Part shown: positions 53,422 to 59,083 of the stretch, one piece after another
How positions within the stretch are numbered: position 1 is the stretch's first letter
Layout: every line of letters begins with the position of its first letter
Assembly: GCF_000720325.1 (NCBI RefSeq)
Contig: NZ_JOJM01000016.1
Location: 68,761 to 132,760 of the forward strand
Direction: 5' to 3'
Length of the DNA: 64,000 nt
DNA from: Streptomyces sp. NRRL B-1347
GTDB taxonomy: Bacteria; Actinomycetota; Actinomycetes; Streptomycetales; Streptomycetaceae
Notes under the pieces: generated by a model
Seen by the model: the letters and a program-made list of their open reading frames with translations, nothing else
The model's database searches: none
Told to the model about the DNA's origin: nothing
Position numbers and translations under genes: made by a program

Positions 53422-56400
53422 ATGGGGCACCGATTCAGATTCAAGATTCTCGGCCCGCTCTCTGTCATGTCCGGCTCCGGCCAGGTGCACGTGGGAGGCC
53501 CCCGGCACCGCACGATCCTCGCGTCCTTGCTGCTCAACACCGATCGGATCGTGTCCGTCGACGCGCTCGTCGACACGGTGTGGGACGGCCGTCCGCCGGC
53601 CACCGCACGCACCCAGGTGTCCATCTGCATCGCGGCACTGCGCAAAGCATTCAAGGCTGCTGGATTTACGGACCAGGTCATCGTGACGGCGCACCCGGGA
53701 TATCTGTTGCGCATCGGCGAGCACGAGGTGGACGCCACCGAGTTCCACCAGCTCGTCGCCGCGGCGGAGGAGGCCGTCAGGACTGACCGATTAACGGACG
53801 CCGCCCACTCGTACACCAAGGCCCTCGGCCTTTGGGAAGGGCCCGCATTGACGGGTGTGACGGGCCGTGCCGTCGAGGACGAGGCCCGGCGCCTGGACGA
53901 GCTGAAGCTCAGCGTGTACGAGGACGCCACGGAAGTGCAGCTGCGCCTCGGCCGTCACCACCGGGTCATTTCGGAGCTGGCCGCCACGGTCCGCGCCCAT
54001 CCGCTGCGCGAGCGCGCGCTGCACCTGCTGATCACCGCCCAGTACCGCTCGGGGCACCGCGCCGAGGCCTTGGAGAGCTACCGGCGGGGGCGCAAGCGCT
54101 TCATCGACGAACTCGGGCTCGAACCCGGACCCGCGCTGAAGGAGCTGCACCGCTTCATCCTCCAGGACGACCGCGGGCGCGAGCCCGCCGCACGGGACGG
54201 CGCGGGCATCGAGGCGCCCGCCGCCGCGCCGCTCCCGCACGATCCGCCCTTCGAGCTGCCCACGGACGCCCCCGGGTTCACCGGCCGCGCCCGCGAACTC
54301 GAGCAGCTCGACGTGCTCCTCGACCGCGGCACGGACGTGCGCGGGCCGACGGCCGGGCTGATCAGCGGGCTCGCGGGCGTGGGCAAGACCTGTCTCGCCG
54401 TGCGGTGGGGGCGCGGCGTCGCCGACCGGTTCCCGGACGGCGTGCTCTTCGCCGATCTGCACGGCTACGACGAGCGCCACGAGCCGACGGCCGCCGCCGA
54501 GGTCCTCGGCGGATTCCTGCGCTCCCTCGGCTTCGCGGGCGTACAGATCCCACAGGCGCCCGAGGAGCGGGAGGCGATGTACCGCAGCGCGCTCGCCGAC
54601 CGGCGCGTCCTCGTGGTCCTCGACAACGCCCGTACGTACGCGCAGATCGAGCCGCTGCTGCCGAGCAGCGAGGGCTGCAGCGTCCTCGTCACCAGCCGGG
54701 ACCAGCTCGCCGAGTTCGTGGCCTGGCCGCCGCGGGCCCGGGTGCACCTCAACCGGCTCGCCCCGGCCGAGGCGGTGGAGCTCGTCGACCGCGTCGTCGG
54801 CTCCCAGCGCGTCGCCGCGGAGCCCGCCGCCGTGGCCCGGCTCGTGGAGCTGTGCGACCTGCTGCCGCTCGCGCTGCGGATCGCCGCCGCGCGCCTCGCC
54901 GCCAAGCCGCACTGGACCGTGACCCACCTGGTGTCCCGGCTCAGCGACGAGGAGCGGCGCCTGGACGAGCTGAGCCAGGGCACCTCCCGCATCCGGGCGA
55001 GCTTCGGGATCAGCTACCGCTGTCTGTCCGCGGAGGCCGCCCGGCTCTACCGCGGCCTCGGCCTCCTCGACGTCCACGACTTCGCGCCCTGGGTGGCGGC
55101 GGCGCTGCTCGACACGGACCAGTTCACCGCGGAGCGGCTCATCGAGCAGCTCGTCGACGCCCAGTTCCTCACCGCGCTTGGCCCGGACGCGGCCGGGCAG
55201 CCCCGGTACCACTCCCCCAGCCTGCTGCGGATCTTCGCGCGCGAGCGGGCGCACGGGGAGGACGCGCAGGAGCAGGGGCGCGCCGCCGTCGTCCGGGTCC
55301 TGCAAGCGGCGCTCGGCCTGGCCGAACAGGCTCATCAGCGGCTCTACGGCGGTGACTTCAGCATCATCCACAGCGCGGCGCCGCGCTGCACGCCGCCCGC
55401 CGACCTCGTCGCCGAACTCCTGGCCAGGCCGCTGGAGTGGCTGGAGGCCGAGCGGCTCTCCCTGGTACGTCTCGTCGGGCAGGCCGCGGGGGCCGGCCTC
55501 GACGAGCTGGCCTGGGACCTCACCCTGTGCACGGTGGTCCTCTTCGAGACCCGCAACTACGTCGACGACTGGCGCCAGTGCGCCCAGCAGGCCCTGGCCG
55601 CCGCCCGCGAGGCGGACAACATCCGCGGCCAGGGCGCCATGCTGTACGCCCTGGGGGCCCTGGAGATGCGGCTTCGCCGGTTCGTGCGCGCCGACGCGGG
55701 CTTCACCGCGGCCCTCGCGCTGCACGAGCTGGCGGGCGAGGAGCACGGTCGCGCCCTGGTCCTGCGCAGCATGGCGATGATCGACCAGATGCGGGGCGCG
55801 ACGGACTCCGCGATGGACCGCAGCACGGCCGCCCTCGAGGTGTTCCGCGCGGTGGGCGACCTGTCGTCGCAGGCGCACGTGCTCAACAACATGGCGCAGA
55901 TCGAGCTCGACCGCGGCCATCTCGCGCAGGCGCGCGAGCTCAGCCTCCGGTCGGTGCGGATCTCGTCGGGCATCAGCCCGGGCGGCGCCCGCAGCACGGC
56001 GCAGGGCACGCACCGGCTGGCCCGCGTCTATCTCGCCGAAGGCAGGTACGACTTGGCGGAGAGCGCTCTCCTCCGCATGATCCGCATCACCCGGGCCAGC
56101 TCCGACCTGCTCGGCCTCGCCCACGGCCTGCTGGGCCTCGGCGAGGCCCGGCTCGGCCGCGGCGACTGGGAACAGGCCCGCGCCACGCTCCTGCACGCCC
56201 TGGACATCGTCGCCACGGTGCACAGCCCGCTGGTCCTGGGGAAGATCAAGCTGGCCCTCGGGGAGGCCTGCGGGATGGGCGGTCAGGACGAGCGGGCCCG
56301 GGAGTACCTGAGAGCGGCCCGCGACTGTTTCCGCCGCGTGGGCGTAGAGGACTGGGTCAAGCGCGCCGACGAGGCACTGGCCGCCCTGCGCACGGCGAGG

Positions 56401-56754
56401 CCGCCGCTGCGCGCTGAGGGCCAGGCCCACCAGGGCGAGGCCGGGCGGCGTCTGACGGTGCCCAGGGCCCGCGGGCCCTGGGACCGCACGGCCGCGGAGC
56501 GCGCCGTCTGGAACCCCGCGGCGGCGACGCGGGCCCGGTCCTGCCACGCGCCCGCGGAGCACGCCGACCACGAGGAGGACGGCACCGAACCCGGACCGGA
56601 TCGTGACGGTCCGCGCCGCGGGCACCCCGACCAGCAGGCCGCGGACCGCGAGCTCCCCGAGCCCGCTCCCCTGGGCCTGGCGCCCGGAGTGCTGGGGAGC
56701 GGACCGGGCGGCGCTCCCCCGAACGAGGGGCCGCGCGAGCACCGCGATGGCTGA
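53422..56754 (+). CDS. Large SARP-family pathway activator (BTAD, NB-ARC, TPR) with a TTA codon
   Basis: This is a 1110-residue AfsR-like regulator. Residues 1-95 are the OmpR-type winged helix (FRFKILGPLSVMSG, RIVSVDALVDTVWDGRPP). Residues 100-250 are the BTAD (RTDRLTDAAHSYTKALGLWE, ALESYRRGRKRFIDELGLEP). NB-ARC has Walker A LISGLAGVGKTC (Lys322), VLVVLDNARTYAQIEPLLP and SVLVTSRDQLAEFV. TPR-like helices follow to about residue 985, then a polar Pro/Gly-rich tail. Codon 124 is TTA, so translation should depend on the bldA tRNA. The ATG at 53422 follows GGAGGAAAT. It likely activates the adjacent NRPS cluster. Confidence 0.93.
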   Translation: MGHRFRFKILGPLSVMSGSGQVHVGGPRHRTILASLLLNTDRIVSVDALVDTVWDGRPPATARTQVSICIAALRKAFKAAGFTDQVIVTAHPGYLLRIGEHEVDATEFHQLVAAAEEAVRTDRLTDAAHSYTKALGLWEGPALTGVTGRAVEDEARRLDELKLSVYEDATEVQLRLGRHHRVISELAATVRAHPLRERALHLLITAQYRSGHRAEALESYRRGRKRFIDELGLEPGPALKELHRFILQDDRGREPAARDGAGIEAPAAAPLPHDPPFELPTDAPGFTGRARELEQLDVLLDRGTDVRGPTAGLISGLAGVGKTCLAVRWGRGVADRFPDGVLFADLHGYDERHEPTAAAEVLGGFLRSLGFAGVQIPQAPEEREAMYRSALADRRVLVVLDNARTYAQIEPLLPSSEGCSVLVTSRDQLAEFVAWPPRARVHLNRLAPAEAVELVDRVVGSQRVAAEPAAVARLVELCDLLPLALRIAAARLAAKPHWTVTHLVSRLSDEERRLDELSQGTSRIRASFGISYRCLSAEAARLYRGLGLLDVHDFAPWVAAALLDTDQFTAERLIEQLVDAQFLTALGPDAAGQPRYHSPSLLRIFARERAHGEDAQEQGRAAVVRVLQAALGLAEQAHQRLYGGDFSIIHSAAPRCTPPADLVAELLARPLEWLEAERLSLVRLVGQAAGAGLDELAWDLTLCTVVLFETRNYVDDWRQCAQQALAAAREADNIRGQGAMLYALGALEMRLRRFVRADAGFTAALALHELAGEEHGRALVLRSMAMIDQMRGATDSAMDRSTAALEVFRAVGDLSSQAHVLNNMAQIELDRGHLAQARELSLRSVRISSGISPGGARSTAQGTHRLARVYLAEGRYDLAESALLRMIRITRASSDLLGLAHGLLGLGEARLGRGDWEQARATLLHALDIVATVHSPLVLGKIKLALGEACGMGGQDERAREYLRAARDCFRRVGVEDWVKRADEALAALRTARPPLRAEGQAHQGEAGRRLTVPRARGPWDRTAAERAVWNPAAATRARSCHAPAEHADHEEDGTEPGPDRDGPRRGHPDQQAADRELPEPAPLGLAPGVLGSGPGGAPPNEGPREHRDG

Positions 56755-56800
56755 GCTGGGCCGATATCGCGGCGCGGGCGCGGTGGAAGGCCGATCGATA

Positions 56801-56816
56801 GGGGACCGAAGTCCCC
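56801..56816. promoter_or_regulatory. GGGAC-N4-GTCCC palindrome, DevR/DosR-like box
   Basis: GGGGAC-CGAA-GTCCCC matches the half-sites and four-base spacing of the actinobacterial DevR/DosR box (GGGACT-TNNAGTCCC type). It lies 47 bases after the SARP stop and 114 bases before the small ORF at 56930. A simple hairpin cannot be excluded. Confidence 0.4.
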
Positions 56817-56880
56817 GCTCCCTACTGTCGGCCGCGCGGGGCCCGTCGCCTCACCGTCGCGGCCCCGCGTCGATCTCGTC

Positions 56881-56915
56881 AGTTCTCCTCAGTTCTCGTC
56901 AGTTCTCGTCAGTTC
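56881..56915. repeat. 10-bp tandem repeat AGTTCTCGTC
   Basis: Three consecutive copies (AGTTCTCCTC, AGTTCTCGTC, AGTTCTCGTC) followed by AGTTC, preceded by a GATCTCGTC half-copy, lie directly before the ribosome site of the short ORF at 56930. Confidence 0.8.
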
Positions 56916-56929
56916 GTGGAAGGAATGCG

Positions 56930-57082
56930 ATGCACAGCAGGCGCACCACACCGGGCGGCGACACCGCCCGCCTCACGGACCGGGCCGTCGCCGGGCCCCA
57001 GGAGCCCGGCGACGACGAGGACTGGCACGCGGTCCCGCAGCGGTCACGTCCGCGCGGGCTCCGCTCTCGCCCGCCCCAGTGA
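56930..57082 (+). CDS. Possible short ORF, 50 residues, unrecognised
   Basis: An ATG with GGAAGGA at six bases upstream opens a 50-codon frame. It begins MHSRRTTPGGDTARLTDR, has an acidic middle (EPGDDEDWHAV) and a basic end (RSRPRGLRSRPPQ). No homology is recognised. The 3' end overlaps the stop region of the minus-strand SARP gene by 39 bases. The good ribosome site and the position between two cluster regulators make a real small peptide possible, but chance is also plausible. Confidence 0.35.
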   Translation: MHSRRTTPGGDTARLTDRAVAGPQEPGDDEDWHAVPQRSRPRGLRSRPPQ

Positions 57083-58900
57083 CTGGCTGAACAGCACCAC
57101 CAGTTCGTGGAAGCGGTACAGCGGCCGCCCCAGGCGGTCCACGCCGCAGATGTCCAGGAGTGCGGCGTCCACCAGGCGCTCCAGGCGCTGCTCGGCCGTC
57201 GACTCGGGTTCGGCGAGGCAGCGGGCGGCGGTCTCGGCCCGGAAGGGCTCCGTGCCGAGGGCCGCAAGACACATCAGCGTACGGCCGGTGTGCCGGGGCA
57301 GCTGCCGCAGCGAGGTGAGCAGGGCTCCGCGCACGTCCAGGCCGCCGTACGACAGTTCGCGCAGCCGCGTCGACGGATCGGCGAGGCGGTTCGCCAGCCA
57401 CGCTGCGGGCCAGCGGGGCCGGGCGGCGAGGCGGCTGCCGACGACGCGCAGCGCAAGGGGCAGGCCGCCGCAGCGGGCGAGCAGCGCCTGTGTCGCCGCC
57501 GGGTCGGCGAGGAGCTGGGCGCGGCCCGCGACGCTGACGAGCAGGTCGAGCGCGGCCCCGTCGTCCAGCGGCGTGAGCACCGTGGTGCGGGCCTGTGTGA
57601 CACGTGGCAGCCGGGCCCGGCTGGTGATCAGGACCGTCGCCTCGGGCGAGCCCGGCACCAGGGGCTCCAGCTGGCCGCTGTCGACCGCGCCGTCGAGGAC
57701 GACGAGCAGCCGCTTCCCCGCGGTGCGGATGCGGTAGAGGCGGATCAGCTCGTCGAGGCACGTGCGCTCGTCGTAGGAGCCGTCCGCGCCGCCCAGGCCG
57801 CCGGCGGAGTCACCGAGGTCCGGCACCTCGCCGAGCGCCCGGAGCAGCATCGTGAGGACGTCGCGCACGCTGCGGGGCGTGCCGTCGGCCGTGGTCAGCT
57901 CGGCGAAGAGCTGGCCGTCGGGGTAGTGCCGGGCGGCGGCGTGCGCGGCCCTGACCGCGAGCGCCGTCTTGCCGACGCCCGCCATGCCGGTGACGAGCAG
58001 GCCGCGCGGCCCGCCGCCGTCCGGGTCCGGCGTCAACTGCTTCTGCATGGACGCCAGTTCGCTCTCCCGGCCGATGAGTTCCTCGACGTCCGCGGGCAGC
58101 ATCGAGGGCCGGGGCGCGTCGTCGTGGGTGTCGGCGGCCGGGGCGCCGCCGCCAGCGCCCGGGCCTGAGCCGAGCTTGCCGACGAGGACCGCGTGGTAGG
58201 TCGAGCCGAGCGTCTCCCCCGGGTCGATGCCCAGCTGGTCCGCGAGGACGTCGCGGCCCTCGTGGTAGCTGCGCAGCGCCTCGGCCTGCCGTCCGCACCG
58301 GTACAGGGCGGTCATCAGCTGCGCGCGCAGCTTCTCCCGCAGCGGGTACTCCGCCACCAGGCCGGTGAGTTCCGCGGTCAGGCGCTCGTGTCTGCCGAGC
58401 GCGAGGTCGGCCTCGATGCGCCGCTCCAGGACGTGCATCCTGGCCTCCTCCAGGCGCGGCAGCTCGGCTTCGGCGAGATGGTCGGTCACGCCGGAGACGC
58501 CGGTGCCGCGCCACAGGCCGAGGGCCTGGCCGAGCAGGGCGGACGCCTCGCGGTTGCGGCCCGCGGCGAGTTCGGCGCGGCCCCGCTCGGCGAGCCGCTC
58601 GAACTCGATGAGGTCGACCGTGCTGCGGGGCGCGCGCAGCGCGTACCCCGGCGGGCGACGCTCGATGGCGACCTCGTCACCGAGCAGTTTCCGCAGCCGC
58701 GACATGTACGTGTAGATCTGTGCGCCGGACGTGGCCGGCGGCTCCCACCCCCATAGGAGCGTGCTCATGCGCGCGTCCGACACCACCCGGCCCCGCGCGA
58801 GCAGCAGAGCCGCGAGGACCGTAGGAACTTTGGATCCGGTCAGGGCGATTCTTTCGGCGCCCCGCATTGCTTCCACCGGGCCGAGGACTCGAAAGTCCAT
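57044..58900 (-). CDS. SARP-family regulator with NB-ARC domain, shorter type
   Basis: This 618-residue regulator begins MDFRVLGPVEAMRGAERIAL, the start of the OmpR-type winged helix, followed by TYMSRLRKLLGDEVAIERR. BTAD spans about residues 95-245 (AVLVGKLGSG end). NB-ARC has Walker A VTGMAGVGKTALAV, RLLVVLDGAVDSGQLEPLVP and ATVLITSRARLPRV. The protein stops after a winged-helix-like segment (LVDAALLDICGVDR), so the TPR arm is absent. No TTA codon was noticed. It is transcribed away from the NRPS genes' ends and convergent with the large SARP. Confidence 0.92.
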   Translation of the reverse strand: MDFRVLGPVEAMRGAERIALTGSKVPTVLAALLLARGRVVSDARMSTLLWGWEPPATSGAQIYTYMSRLRKLLGDEVAIERRPPGYALRAPRSTVDLIEFERLAERGRAELAAGRNREASALLGQALGLWRGTGVSGVTDHLAEAELPRLEEARMHVLERRIEADLALGRHERLTAELTGLVAEYPLREKLRAQLMTALYRCGRQAEALRSYHEGRDVLADQLGIDPGETLGSTYHAVLVGKLGSGPGAGGGAPAADTHDDAPRPSMLPADVEELIGRESELASMQKQLTPDPDGGGPRGLLVTGMAGVGKTALAVRAAHAAARHYPDGQLFAELTTADGTPRSVRDVLTMLLRALGEVPDLGDSAGGLGGADGSYDERTCLDELIRLYRIRTAGKRLLVVLDGAVDSGQLEPLVPGSPEATVLITSRARLPRVTQARTTVLTPLDDGAALDLLVSVAGRAQLLADPAATQALLARCGGLPLALRVVGSRLAARPRWPAAWLANRLADPSTRLRELSYGGLDVRGALLTSLRQLPRHTGRTLMCLAALGTEPFRAETAARCLAEPESTAEQRLERLVDAALLDICGVDRLGRPLYRFHELVVLFSQSLGRARAEPART

Positions 58901-59000
58901 CTCGGCACCCCCCGTCTTCAGGCGAACACTTGCCGGGCCTGACGCTACGAAGTGCCGTTATCCACGGCTTATTCGGCGGACAACGAGCTTTAAACCTCGC

Positions 59001-59044
59001 GCACCGCATGCGGCTGAATACATCCCTTCAGCCGCATGCGGTGC
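59001..59044. terminator. Perfect 18-bp inverted repeat between NRPS and SARP genes
   Basis: GCACCGCATGCGGCTGAA, eight bases (TACATCCC), then its exact complement. Each arm contains the self-complementary CCGCATGCGG. On the minus strand it follows the NRPS stop by 40 bases and is followed by GCGAGGTTTAAAGC, so it is probably the NRPS terminator. It also lies upstream of the SARP start. Confidence 0.8.
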
Positions 59045-59083
59045 TGTTTCCGGATCCGCTCGTTCCAGTGCTGCGCGGGGTGT

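Noticed and set aside
53791..56742. Minus-strand 983-codon open frame opposite the large SARP gene
   Set aside because: No domain is recognisable, whereas the plus strand has a continuous SARP-NB-ARC-TPR protein. A hydrophobic patch near its start mirrors the SARP tail and is not convincing as a transporter.
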